From assembly GCA_000827325.1 (NCBI GenBank), contig KN832871.1, positions 3,038,001 to 3,102,000 on the forward strand: DNA of 64,000 bases, written 5' to 3'. Shown piece after piece: positions 44,169 to 55,485 of the stretch. Source of the DNA: Oidiodendron maius Zn. Its lineage: Eukaryota; Ascomycota; Leotiomycetes; Myxotrichaceae. A model generated the notes under the pieces. It did no database searches, was not told where the DNA came from, and worked only from the letters and a program-made list of their open reading frames with translations. The first letter of the stretch is position 1. Each line of letters begins with the position of its first letter. The translations under genes were made by a program, and so were the position numbers.

Positions 44169-45723
44169 ATGACAATGCTTGAAAAGCCCGCGTTCCCACC
44201 AGGGGCTGATGCAGAGCAGTATGCGCGATCACTTGATGAGGAAGATCACCTGAGATCATTCAGAGATAAGTTTATCATCCCATCGAAGGAGAATATCAAA
44301 ACGAAGAAGCTAGAGAAGCCAGGTACATCTCAGTTCTCGCAGAGCTATTATTTCAGGCGTCTAATGTAATATAGACATCTCTGACGAGCCAAGTATCTAT
44401 TTCTGTGGGAACTCCCTTGGGCTCCAACCTCGTGCTACGGCAAAGTATGTACAGGCCCAGTTGGACGCATGGTCTACGGTTGGCGTTCATGGCCATTTTA
44501 GGGATCTCGAAGGATCTCCTCTGACGCAGTGGCAACTTCTTGCAGAGCATACAGCGAAGCTATCAGCTCCAATAGTTGGAGCACAAGAGACTGAAGTCGC
44601 CGTCATGGGATCGTTGACGACTAATCTTCATCTTTTAATGGCCAGTTTCTATCTCCCAACTGCTTCCAAGCACAAGATTCTTCTCGATTGGAAGGCATTC
44701 CCCAGTGATCACTACGCTATCGAGTCTCAAATTCGAGGACATGGCTTTGACCCAAAGGAGGCCATGATCTTAATTGGCCCGGATGAAGGCGAATATGAGA
44801 TCTCAACAGAGAAGATACTCTCCATCATTGATGAGCACGCCACCACCACAGCGCTGTTCCTCATGCCAGGTCTCCAATACTATACCGGGCAGCGCTTTGA
44901 TATGCAAAAAATAACCGCATACGCCCAATCCAAGGGATTACTAGTGGGATGGGATCTCGCCCACGCTGCTGGAAACGTGCCTCTGGACCTCCATGACTGG
45001 AATGTGGACTTTGCAGCATGGTGTACGTACAAGTACATGAATGCTGGACCAGGAGCCATTGCTGGACTTTATATCCACGAGAGGCACGGCACTGTCGATT
45101 ACAGTGAAGGAAGTGACAAACCAATATTTAGACATCGTCTAACCGGATGGTATGGTGGCGATAAAGTAGGACGATTTAATATGGATAACAGTGAGTGCTT
45201 ACCTTCTATTCGTCCCGTTGTCTCGTTTTGAAGGGAGGATTAATTCGACACAGAATTCAAGCCCAGCCCAGGAGCAAGTGGGTACCAGGTCTCGAACCCT
45301 TCGGCCCTGGATCTTTCGGCTTTGTGTGCCTCGCTCTCGGTCTTCAACGAGACTTCTATGCTAGAAATCGAGAAGAAAACAATTCGATTGACCGGCTACC
45401 TCGAGCATCTCCTTTTGTCCGGGACCGAAGCTGCCACCCGCGCATTTCGCATTATCACCCCATCCGATCCAGGTTCGAGAGGAACTCAACTGAGCATCCT
45501 CCTCAAACCCGGGCGCCTGGACACTCTATCGGAGATGCTGGACGAGGCAGGCATAGTTGCAGACAAGAGAAAACCAGACGTTATTCGAATAGCGCCGGTG
45601 CCACTGTATAACACCTATACCGAGGTATGGAAGTTTGTGCAGATATTCAAAGCGGCATTGGCAAAGTGTGAGAACGAGATTGGAAACATGTCAAACGGGG
45701 TTGCCAAGATTACCGTGAAATAG
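44169..45723 (+). CDS. BNA5: Kynureninase (479 aa)
   Basis: Exons 44169-44322, 44375-45190 and 45254-45723 (introns 52 and 63 bp) join in frame. The enzyme splits 3-hydroxykynurenine to 3-hydroxyanthranilate and alanine (and kynurenine to anthranilate) in tryptophan breakdown and de novo NAD synthesis. Visible features: [13 protein letters not shown] near residue 60, [15 protein letters not shown], the aspartate block [14 protein letters not shown], the pyridoxal-phosphate lysine in [12 protein letters not shown] (about residue 271) and [19 protein letters not shown]. Length is typical. Fungi often have two paralogues (Bna5-1 and -2); which this is cannot be told. The start at MTMLEKPAF is chosen, with a second ATG two codons later. 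Confidence 0.95.
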
Positions 45724-46225
45724 ATAGATACCAACTGCGCGAAGCCTTAATCATGGCAATAGCAATAAACCTAACACGATTAGACGGAGCGGATCACTTG
45801 AGTGGCTCGGTATACGTAGCAGATGCCGAGAAGTATCACGTGCTTTAACCCGATATTTTCCGCGCGGGTTTCTGGGGCAAGTTTGCCGATAACGATAATC
45901 CATCCGCCTTCAATGATGACGATGGTGGTGAACGGAGCAGCTGAGAAGCCGGCACAATGCGTTTAGCAGAATCTAGGGGTCACGAGGGGTTTAGAATCTC
46001 AAAATCTACCTGCGGTTACCCCATTGGTAAAGAGAATATTTTCCACCTCTCATTTCCCTCGAACAGGCGCTGGACGTCATCTGCTCTGACAAGCTAGCTA
46101 CAAAGCCACAGCAAGCTCCTTAATCATCACCCGAGCAGACCCGAGGTCAGGCTTCATGTAAATCTGCCCCTCCCTCCGCTCAATTACCGCCCATCTTTGC
46201 ATGTCTTGTCTGGCATACCGACACC
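45724..46225. promoter_or_regulatory. Intergenic region, FBP1 promoter
   Basis: About 500 bp. It contains a CACGTG (45837-45842), a CreA-like CTGGGG (45872-45877) and a CCAAT box on the - strand (about 46023-46027). These would suit a gluconeogenic gene that is repressed by glucose, but their function is inferred from consensus only. Confidence 0.35.
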
Positions 46226-47373
46226 ATGGCCACGAATAGCAATAATGTGCAGGTTGAGCAGGTCAACACGGATATCATCACCCTCACGAGATTCCTCACG
46301 GAAGAGCAGGCGAAGCACGTCGAAGCTACAGGAGACTTCACGTGGGTTTGATCCTCCACCTTCAAACGCGCCAGGGAAATTGCTGATTGACTTGCTAGAT
46401 TGCTCTGCCATGCCCTCCAATTCTCCTTCAAGTCTATAGCCTACTACATCCGTCGGGCCACGCTCATCAACCTCACCGGCCTGGCGGGATCCAGCAACAC
46501 CACGGGAGATGACCAGAAGAAGCTTGATGTCATCGGCAACGACCTCTTCGTAGCTGCAATGCGATCCTCGGGGAAGTGTGCTGTGCTCGTCTCTGAAGAG
46601 GAAGAGGAAGCAATCTTCTTCCCAGAGCACAAGGGCGCTCGGTACGCCGTCGCATGCGATCCTATCGACGGCTCCTCCAATTTGGACGCTGGCGTGTCCG
46701 TCGGTACGATCTTCGGAATCCACAAGCTGGCAGAAGGATCAACAGGTACCAAGGAGGATCTGCTGAGGCCCGGCACAGAGCTGATTGCTGCCGGCTTCAC
46801 CATGTACGGCGCCTCCGCCCAGCTGGTCATTACCATGAGGAACGGGACGGTCAATGGGTTCACCATGGACAACGCTCTAGGAGAGTTTATCCTGACCCAC
46901 CCAGATATGAAGATTCCCAGGAGCCGGGCCATCTACTCTGTCAACGAGGGGAACTCCCTGTACTGGGAAGATGAGACGAAGGCGTACTTCAATTCCTTAA
47001 AATACCCTGAGGAGAAGAGCGGCAAGCCCTACAGCTCCAGATATATCGGGAGCATGGTTGCTGATGCGTACCGGACGCTCCTCTACGGGGGCATCTTCGC
47101 ATATCCAGCAGATAAGAAAAGCCCCAAGGGCAAGCTCCGAATCCTGTACGAGTGTGCGCCGATGGCCATGGTATTTGAAAATGGTTAGTCCCCCTCCTTC
47201 TTGCCACAGATATAGGCAGAGCTGATTTGTCTCTAGCCGGTGGCCAGGCACTCAACAGCAAGATGCAGCGGATGATGGAGGTTGTTCCGGAGAGCATCCA
47301 TGACAGATCTGGGATATACTTGGGCAGCTACGATGAGATAGAGAAGGTCAAGTCGTTCCACAAAACAAAATAG
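46226..47373 (+). CDS. FBP1: Fructose-1,6-bisphosphatase (345 aa)
   Basis: Exons 46226-46341, 46399-47183 and 47237-47373 (introns 57 and 53 bp) join in frame. The enzyme removes the 1-phosphate of fructose-1,6-bisphosphate, the committed step of gluconeogenesis in the cytosol. Seen are DIITLTRFLTEEQ (N-terminal AMP-site region), GDDQKKLDVIGNDLF, the metal-binding VSEEEEE, the signature CDPIDGSSNLDAGVSVGTIF, the substrate-binding YIGSMVADAYRTLLYGGIF, and LRILYECAPMAMVFENAGG across the last junction. Length is normal for the family. Expression is expected to be glucose-repressed; an upstream CreA-like site agrees. Confidence 0.96.
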
Positions 47374-47856
47374 TGGGCGGGAGGCGCAGGGAAGCAGAGC
47401 AGTGTGTAGTTACGTAGATTATCCCCAAAAATGTGTAACTGAGTGCCGAGATATGACGTGAGCGAGATCTAGAGGGAAGAAAGGGTCTCCTATAATCTCA
47501 AGTTGGGTTAGCACCGTCTCAGGTAATTCCCGAGATTCCTCTGGTGCAGCCTCCAGCTCTGGATAAGAGAAGCCCTCGTTCTAAAGCATATCCGTCGTTA
47601 GGCCTTTAGGTCGAGATATGTTTCTAGGCTGAATTTAGTAGTGTTGCATCAGCCTTAGTGGCAGGGTCATCCGCGCCCAAAATAGTTAGCAATCGCGGCA
47701 CATGCGGCTGGACCACCGCCCATCGTCGACGTCTCCTTCTAAAATTTCCATTCATCATTCTCTCTATAACGGCGTCGTGATCTAGACCCGTCGCACAATG
47801 CGAGCACGGTTCCCTCTGGAATTATAATATACGCCAGGGACAGAAGACCAAAAGCC
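47374..47856. other. Intergenic region upstream of the ZIP gene
   Basis: About 480 bp, no supported gene. A TATAATAT element lies at 47823-47830, close to the proposed ZIP start. Confidence 0.45.
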
Positions 47857-49305
47857 ATGCATCCCCGAGATGCGCTGAGCGGAAGTTCAGGTACTTAAGA
47901 TTCCCCTTCTCGGCGCATTCCCAGGCTTACCCAGCACAGCTCCCTCATGGTCTAGCATCTCGACAGAGGTTTTGCGAGCCGAATTAGCAAGGAGGGATGA
48001 AGGAGCGGCCAAGCCGCAGTGCGGATCGGGGGTCAAAGGCCAATACAATACATCGGCGCATGTCTTTGCCCTCTTCCTGATTCTAGGGTTGAGCATTCTC
48101 GGTGAGAATAACCCACTCTTGGAATGGCACACTTCGGAGCTGATACTTTTATAGCATGTGGCTTCCCCCTCATATCCCGGCGAGCCTCTGCCAATACCGT
48201 GGCAGGGAGATTCATCTTCATATCACAGCATTTCGGTACCGGTGTTCTCATAGCGACAGCATTCGTCCACCTCCTCCCGACGGCTTTCGTCTCCCTTACC
48301 GACCCATGCCTACCCGGGTTCTTTAGCTCGCACTACCGCCCCCTGGCCGGCTTAATTGCCATGTTCTCAGCGCTGGTGGTGGTTGCGCTCGAGATGTTTC
48401 TGACGACGAGGGGCGCAGGGCACTCGCACTCGCACACCTGGGATGCGGTGCTCGACGGGGACGATGAGGAAACCCATCTCAACGGCGCCGCCGCCGTACC
48501 GCCACAGTCAAACGGCAAGAGACGGTCGTGGAGATCAAGAAGGGACTACGCCCCTGAGCATATTGCCCTTGACGATGTGGACGCTTCAGAGGGTCTGGTC
48601 GCAGGGGTCTCGCCCCTTCCAGTGTCCACTCCAACTGCGAACGGCCACCCCCAAGATAACGAACAACAATACCAGAATTCAGAGGACGGCTCCGACTTCG
48701 ACCTCAACGAACTCGACCCCACCGCTGAGCCCTTCTCCCACGCATCCGGCGACGACTTCATCCCCCGCCCCCGCATCACTCCGCCACTCGTCGTTCTCTC
48801 CGCGGAAGAAGAACAGAAGCGTCAGATCCTCCAATGCCTCCTTCTCGAAGCTGGCATCCTCTTCCACTCCATCTTCATTGGCATGGCCGTCAGCGTCGCC
48901 ACTGGCCCTCCCTTCGTCGTCTTTCTCGTCGCCATCGCCTTCCACCAGTCCTTCGAGGGCCTCGCCCTCGGCTCCCGCATCGCTGCTATCTCCTTCCCCC
49001 CTCGCTCCCTACGCCCCTGGCTCATGGTCCTCGCATACGGGACCACCACGCCCATAGGCCAAGCGATAGGGCTGCTCGTGCACAAGATGTACGACCCCCA
49101 ATCCGCGGCGGGTCTGCTGATGGTGGGTTTCATGAACGGGATTTCCAGCGGGTTGTTGCTGTTTGCGGGACTGGTGCAGTTGCTTGCGGAGGACTTTTTG
49201 AGTGATAAGAGTTATGGCATTCTGAAGGGCCGGAGGAGGTGGGAGGCCTTTGCAGCGGTGATTAGCGGCGCGACGTTGATGGCGCTGGTGGGTGCATGGG
49301 CGTAG
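47857..49305 (+). CDS. ZIP-family zinc transporter, Zrt type (448 aa)
   Basis: Exons 47857-47890, 47940-48101 and 48155-49305. Exons 2 and 3 are secure: PQCGSGVKGQYNTSAHVFAL leads into helix 1, then ACGFPLISRR across the 53-bp intron. Exon 2 has no ATG, so a short first exon (MHPRDALSGSS, 49-bp intron) is inferred. Helices 2-3 carry HFGTGVLIATAFVHLLP. A long variable loop (about 200 residues) holds GAGHSHSHTWDA, a possible metal-binding His/Ser stretch. The C-terminal half has the metal path of the family, HSIFIGMAVSVATGP and VAIAFHQSFEGLALGSRI (His, Glu and Gly conserved). This is a plasma-membrane Zn(II)/Fe(II) importer like yeast Zrt1/2. The first exon is the weakest part of the model. Confidence 0.88.
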
Positions 49306-49868
49306 GCGAGATGGAACGAGAAAATTCGCGGCATGAATTTGGACTTGGGTAGGATTGTTGAATTGAGAGTTGGCATTTGTGCATACATGCGTGGCATCTT
49401 CAGGAGTAGAGGGCGAAAAGGGTGTATCATTCTGGTGTATTTTTTTTGGACATATGGTATAGAAGGATTGTAGCTATATAAGGACGGATAGAGTCCTGAG
49501 GGAAAGAGGAGTATGGCGCTTGAATACAGCAGTTGCAATTCCTACCTGTTCTTCCTTGATGTAGAAGTATCTCATGGTGGGTCATGCCTGGAAGAACTCG
49601 TGTATAATATATGAAGTAGCTCTGCAGCGACTTAAGGTATCTACCCAGCCCATATATGTATGGTTCCAGCACTGTAAGATAGTCGTTCCAGCATCCCATC
49701 CCATCAATACAGCCACCTTCCTGCAGGTTCCGCCTCATTCACCCACAACTCCTCAAAAAGTTCAGTCTGGTATCAAACACGACCTACAATATATTCCACA
49801 TGCTACCCCCTTCCCTGTTCTCAACTCCCGCACTGCCTGATGTCGACTAGTAAGGAGGAAAAACTTTC
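49306..49868. other. 3' region between convergent ZIP and aminotransferase genes
   Basis: About 560 AT-rich bases; only 3' untranslated sequence expected, including a seven- or eight-T run near 49440. Confidence 0.5.
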
Positions 49869-51428
49869 TCAACCGTCTAATCCAGAGTGAACACCCTTCT
49901 CCGAGGTCGGGATAACATCGCTCTCGGTCTTGCCCTTCAAGCCCGGCAGCTCCTGAATAGATGCCTTGATGATCCTGAGCGAATCCTGGATCTGATCCTC
50001 GCTGATAACAAGTGGAGGGGCGAGACGGATGATGTTCTCATGTGTTGGTTTAGCCTGTCCCAGAGAAATTAGCCATTTTGATGCCTCTAACCACGTACAG
50101 CATGTGTCAAACTTACCAATAATCCCTTGCTCTTCATCAGTAAGCACAAGTCCCAGGCGCTATGTCCTCCAGTCTTCGACTCATCAATCACAATCGCATT
50201 CAACAACCCCTTCCCCCTAATAATCTTAATCATCGGAGACGTAGACTTGATCTCCTCCAACCCGTTTCTCAAAACCTGCCCCAACTTCTCCGCGCGTTCC
50301 GTGAGCTGCTCCTCTTCCATGATCTCCAGCGCTCGGATCGACACCGCACAGCCCAGCGGATTCCCGCCATACGTCGACCCATGTGTCCCAGGCTCGATAG
50401 TCAGCATGATCTCCTTCGAGCTCAGCACGCACGACACAGGGTACATCCCTCCGGAGATAGCCTTCCCCAGAGTGACCATGTCGGGCTTTATCCCCGCCCA
50501 CTGCGAGCAGAGCATGCGGCCCGTGCGCCCGACGCCCGTCTGGATCTCGTCACAGATGAGGAGGACGTTGTGCTTCTTGCATAAGGTGTGCGCTTGCATG
50601 AGATAGTCGTCAGCAGGGACCACGACGCCGGCCTCGCCTTGGATAGGCTCGACGATGAAGGCTGCTGTCTCCTTGCCGTGCGCGGACAGGGCGGCTTCGA
50701 GATCGGGAATGTTGTTAAAGCGGATAGGTGTGTTGGTGGTGGGATTGATAGCGGTGACGTTGGGGACGTAAGGGCCGTAGTTATCGCGCGACTCAGGATC
50801 GGTTGACATCGATATCGCGGTCATCTGTGTCGGAATGTCAGTATCAGCACATCTATTTCTGTTCCCTCTTCTGGTCTCAGGGCCATACCGTCCGTCCGTG
50901 GAAATTTTCAGCGGCAGCAAACACCAGCGCCTTGTTCTGGGGCACCCCCTTCACCTTGTACGCCCACTTCCTCGCAATCTTGATCGCGGTCTCCACTGCT
51001 TCTGCACCTGTGTTCATCGGCAGCACCATCTCGTACCCAAACACCTGCCTCACCTTCTCCGCCCACTTTGGGAAGACGTCATTGTGGAAGGCACGTGAAG
51101 ACAGCGTGAGCCGTTGTGCCTGCTCGCAGAGCGCCTTCACCAGCTCCGGGTGGCAGTGACCCTGGTTGACGGCGCTGTACGCAGAAAGGCAGTCGATATA
51201 GTGATTTCCTTCGGGGTCCCACACGCTGGATCCCTCTGCGCGCGCGAACACCACGGGCAAAGGGTGGTAGTTGTGCGCGGCGTACTCATGCTCCGCCTTG
51301 ATGGCCGAGGCGGTTGAGGACGCATGGTACCTGGACTCGGCCAGGGCTGCAGCAGGCTGGAAGGTCGGTGCAGTGGGCTTGAGAACACTGGCCGCGGGGT
51401 CAGAGGAACTGTCTGCGTGGGGTGCCAT
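49869..51428 (-). CDS. CAR2: Ornithine aminotransferase (477 aa)
   Basis: Exons 51428-50889, 50824-50117 and 50054-49869 (introns 64 and 62 bp) join in frame. It is a class-III pyridoxal-phosphate aminotransferase that moves the delta-amino group of ornithine to 2-oxoglutarate, giving glutamate semialdehyde, in arginine breakdown. Diagnostic pieces: [55 protein letters not shown], the aspartate-containing [15 protein letters not shown], the cofactor lysine in TLGKAISGG (about residue 301), and [13 protein letters not shown]. The N-terminus has no mitochondrial signal, in line with the cytosolic fungal enzyme. A TATAAG lies about 195 bp upstream on the minus strand. Confidence 0.95.
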
Positions 51429-52322
51429 GGCGACTGAGTGAGGAAGCAGCACGGTGTATAGAGTTCTGCGGGGGTGTATTCTTCTCTACGCTGGTCTGTA
51501 TGTCCTTGGGGGTATATTCTCTGCTCACAATGGGTAGGAAATGTGGGGTGCTTTGTGCGCTGATGTTTTGTATTTGTCTGTGGGAAGCGTTCTCGGAGGA
51601 GTAGCGCGGGTGACGCCCTCCTTATATCATGCCTTTTCCAGCACCACCAAGGGCCCAGGTCAAAAGAAAGAAATCGTGCCGTAGACTAGACCTCTAAGTG
51701 CAAGTCGTTGCGCCTCCGGGGCCGCCTGACAAACAGAATCTGCACTGGTGTTCTCGCCGCGTTCAATCTTTCCTTTAGGGATCACTGCGAGCCCTCAGGA
51801 CTTCCCCTATGCGCAGGTGTAGCCTGATTCCGGGTCGGATATTGGCACGCCTCCAAAGCCGGTGTAATCCAGCCAACCAGCGGGTGGGGATTGGGAAGGG
51901 CCACTGGCAGGACGGCTGGCTGGGAGGCAAAGCCATAAGAGGAGACCCTTGAGGAAGAGTGGGGGGGGGCGAGAGAGACGGCCGTTAGTGGAGGAGGGGG
52001 TGGATGTAGGATTTTATATTCTGATTAAGGAAGATATATTCTTAACCAGCAGACAAACTATCTGAACTTCCCCATGCATGTCTCGGATAATGCATGTCTC
52101 ATGGGACTATCTCATCCGCCAGATTATGTCTCGTTGCGGGTATATATTATACGGGAAATGGCAGATATCTAACTTGCGCCTCCGGCCTCAAGTCACCGTA
52201 CATCTCGTACAAACTGCCCTTCACATCTGCTCTTCGGTCCCCTCTATCCAACAACGCCCATCCCATATATAAAGCCATACCTTCAACGCCGCGCTGTCCC
52301 TCAAATCCTATTCCAAATGTCG
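51429..52322. other. Promoter of the aminotransferase gene and ferric-reductase 3' end
   Basis: About 900 bp. It has a run of nine or ten G bases near 51960-51969 and a TATA-like element at 51622-51627 (minus strand). No supported gene. Confidence 0.5.
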
Positions 52323-54230
52323 TTACCACCCGCTCTTCTCAATCCTCACGTTCACATCCCTGCCCTGCCACACCATGGCCGCGCACACATTCCGCACATT
52401 GCGCGTCAACGTCTCTGGCCCGCTTGCCACTATCCCAATCTTCTTCCCTCTGCCATATCGCTTCACCAGATCCCCAACAACCGCCTCCAGGTCCGGCTCT
52501 GCTTGATCATCCGTCGCCACAGGGAGAACCACATCCACACCGCTCCCCTCCACCTCATCCAGTGCTGCTTGTCCGACCCACGAGACATGAGCGCTCTTAC
52601 GCATCACCCACACAAGTGCAATTTTCCGAGTCCTTAGTGCGAAGCTCGGTACGCCAGATGCCTCGTCCGAGCGATTCAGATCTACAACATACTGCAGCAG
52701 AGGCCACGCAACGGCAATGCCACTCCCGCCCGCGACCAGGATCGCGAGGTCTGAGTCGTTGAGCATAGTGCGCGTGAGGGAGCTGCCGTAGGGCCCGTCA
52801 AGCTGTACTCTAAGACGATCTTGCTTCCTGACTTTGTTCAGCAGGTCTAGGGAGAAACCTTCTTTCACTCTGATTAGGAAATCCAGCTGCGCGACGTTCG
52901 CGCCTGGGGATGGTGCAGCGGAGGAGATGACGAGCGGGTGGGATTGGAAGATGTATTTCCTGGCGAGAGAGGGTATGCAGATGAGGGCATGATCGGCGGC
53001 CTTCCAGCCGTAGGTGAGAGATTTGCCGAATACTCTGGAAAATCTAGTGACGGGCGCGAGAGGGATTTCAGCCGATAGTTTGACAGCCTGGCCATCCTCC
53101 ATTACACTCGCAATCACCTCGGCTGTCGTGCTCTTTACCCAAATACGGTATACCAACCTGTCTATGACAAAGATGGCTAGAGCGATGCCGACATATACCC
53201 TGCTTCCTGGAGTATGTATGTAGAGAAAGAATAGGCCCACAGCTTGCAGTACTACATGCGAGGCCAGGAATACCTCATATGCCTTCTCGCGGAAGCTGCC
53301 TAGAGACGTCAGGTAGATAAACTGATACGCCGCGAGCGCGGTCAGGCCGAGTGATACCTCTCGCCGTGAGAGGAATTGCCCCAGTGTCAATCCATAAGGA
53401 CCGAGCACCGTGTACCAGACCACGATCATGCCCACAGCGTGAATAGCTACTTGTAGGCCGAGAAGCTCGCCAAGACGACGGTGGAAGATGTTAAGGAACT
53501 CGTATGAGTGCCCTGTGAGCAACCGAAGAGGCTGGTTCTTGGCGGAGATGAGATATAGGAGTGGTAAGTTGGCCACAAAGACGAGGCCGCATCGATCGGC
53601 GAGGACAAAGAGCTCGGGGATGGTGAAGCTGATTCGGAAGAAGGTGTAGAATGCATTTAAGCCGATGAAGGCTAAAAGTACGAGGGACGTGCCATTGGAC
53701 GGCAATGTCTTATTGATGAAGGGGATTGGTGGCGGCTGGTAAATCAAAATTGCCTTAATGTAGACGAGGATAGATTTTCGGGGCTGGGATTTGGGGTCGC
53801 GGGGGAGGAGCGGGGTGCGTTCGTCGGCGTCCTTTGCTGGGGCGCTGACACTCAGGGCATCATGCAGCGTGCTGCTCCGAGAAGAGGAGGATTCCTCAGT
53901 GTCCTGGTTGGACGGGCGCCCGCCGATCGAGGTTGCCTTCAGCGCGCCGCCACTGTATACGTCGTCCGTCTCGAGAATGTTCAATGATGCTCGCCGCCTC
54001 TCCCGGAGGATCGTCCGTGTCCACCGCACGGCAGCGAGGAGTAGGACGACGCCCCAGACGACGAGCTGGTAGGTAAGGATCAACCGTCTCGAGTAGCGCA
54101 CCTCCTCCATCAACTCCTCATATCGCGGGTCGCCGTAGTATGGCGACCCGACCTCATCGTCAACGGCAACCGGGTCGACCGGCGCTTCCAGTGCGAGCCG
54201 CATGCCCTCTCGCAGCCACAGGGCCTCCAT
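52323..54230 (-). CDS. Ferric/cupric reductase, FRE family (635 aa)
   Basis: One exon of 635 codons. It has one helix near the N-terminus (about 50-70), then a hydrophilic Ser/Asp-rich loop, then a ferric-reductase transmembrane domain with five or six helices; heme-ligand histidines sit in GHSYEFLNIFHRRLG and in EVFLASHVVLQAVGLFFLYIH. The C-terminal cytosolic part has the FAD site (QSHPLVISSA), the NADPH P-loop-like VAGGSGIAVAWPL and the final ASGPETLTRNVR block. Such enzymes reduce Fe(III) or Cu(II) at the plasma membrane, or in the vacuole, before uptake. No ferroxidase or permease gene is adjacent. The N-terminus lacks a signal peptide, as in some intracellular members, so vacuolar location is possible. 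It is unusual here in having no intron. Confidence 0.9.
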   Translation of the reverse strand: MEALWLREGMRLALEAPVDPVAVDDEVGSPYYGDPRYEELMEEVRYSRRLILTYQLVVWGVVLLLAAVRWTRTILRERRRASLNILETDDVYSGGALKATSIGGRPSNQDTEESSSSRSSTLHDALSVSAPAKDADERTPLLPRDPKSQPRKSILVYIKAILIYQPPPIPFINKTLPSNGTSLVLLAFIGLNAFYTFFRISFTIPELFVLADRCGLVFVANLPLLYLISAKNQPLRLLTGHSYEFLNIFHRRLGELLGLQVAIHAVGMIVVWYTVLGPYGLTLGQFLSRREVSLGLTALAAYQFIYLTSLGSFREKAYEVFLASHVVLQAVGLFFLYIHTPGSRVYVGIALAIFVIDRLVYRIWVKSTTAEVIASVMEDGQAVKLSAEIPLAPVTRFSRVFGKSLTYGWKAADHALICIPSLARKYIFQSHPLVISSAAPSPGANVAQLDFLIRVKEGFSLDLLNKVRKQDRLRVQLDGPYGSSLTRTMLNDSDLAILVAGGSGIAVAWPLLQYVVDLNRSDEASGVPSFALRTRKIALVWVMRKSAHVSWVGQAALDEVEGSGVDVVLPVATDDQAEPDLEAVVGDLVKRYGRGKKIGIVASGPETLTRNVRNVCAAMVWQGRDVNVRIEKSGW

Positions 54231-55485
54231 GATGTCGATAGGGCAGGAAGGGAGAAGCGAATGGCAGGGCGAGCTTAGGGGGGGGTTGGATGAAGGTCGT
54301 TGGGGCCACGATTCTAGAGGATCGAGGGGTTTAGGGTGTTCATATCAGCATCAAGCCATCAGCAGTATGTTCTTTTACGTCCTTGTCGTTTAACACCAAC
54401 GTCAGCCTCATGGATGATCGCGGGCGGACAACCCGATTGGGCAAAATGACTAAGTAGTACGGTGAGGCTCCGGCATGATCACGTGCAATATTGTGTTAGG
54501 TAATCAGCAGGTTGCCATCCCACCAGATCCACCGATCTGGTGCTGATGAATCCGACAGACGGTGAGTGCTCGACTGGACCTCCCTAACTAGGTAGATGCG
54601 GTAGATTAGATATGTCGCTGTGAGGGTCAGGTATTTTGGCATCACGCCTGCTTATACCCACCGAGGCCTACGTATACTTGAGGGTGGACATGGTACGCGT
54701 CTCATACTTGGAGTGACGGAGGAGCCGTCAGCCGGGACGTTGGCCTGACGAGAATGGACGGGGAGGGGAGTGCGAAAGAATGAACGTACATCATAAGAGA
54801 CTTTCTCTCCTTTGAAGCCGGCCACGTCCTGGATATCTATCTTCCTCGCCTTCTGAGACGATCGTCCAGAGGACCGCAGTCCGTCCAGAGGGCCACTGCG
54901 CTGCGCATCATCTTCCGCCCCCTTTTTTACCCCGTATTACCACCTGTTGGTCGTCTTCCGCCCCAACGCGTGGGAGCTGACGACGACTCCCAGACACATG
55001 CCCAACCCGCCAATCACGACACTCCGTTAGGCTTCCGCCTCGCACGCAACAAACCTCCTTCTTCCTCCCTCGTACCCTCATCTTTCTCTTTCGCCGTCTT
55101 CGACGATTTTTTCATCTCTTCCTCCTCGCCGTCGCCCGTCCAGCGTCTTCTCCTCATCACCGCCGGCGAGGATTTCAGCGTGCCCGCGATCACACGAGCG
55201 CCTTCCGATCACCAACGCATCCTCTAAGCGAATCGTGGCGGGTTGCGACGGCAGTCGGGCTGTGCTGCGAGGGCTTTGATCAGGACGACCATCTTGACTC
55301 CCTCCCTCCTCCCCTCAATCCTTTTCGACGAACGTGGGGAGCGCCATCATTGACGACACCAGACATCGACGACACATAGACGACATCTTTGCGTACATCA
55401 AACATATATATACCCACCTCCCGAGACCCTCCAGGCAGATACCCCGAAGCCTCAGCCAGAGAGCGTCTGACGCCGCGAGGACACC
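54231..55485. promoter_or_regulatory. Divergent promoter region between FRE and PNG1
   Basis: 1255 bp between the two start codons. The right part (about 54900-55330) is C/T-rich, and TATATATA lies at 55404-55412, about 75 bp before the PNG1 start. A frame at 54970-55227 is probably only leader. I see no GATA-type iron element next to FRE. Confidence 0.45.
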
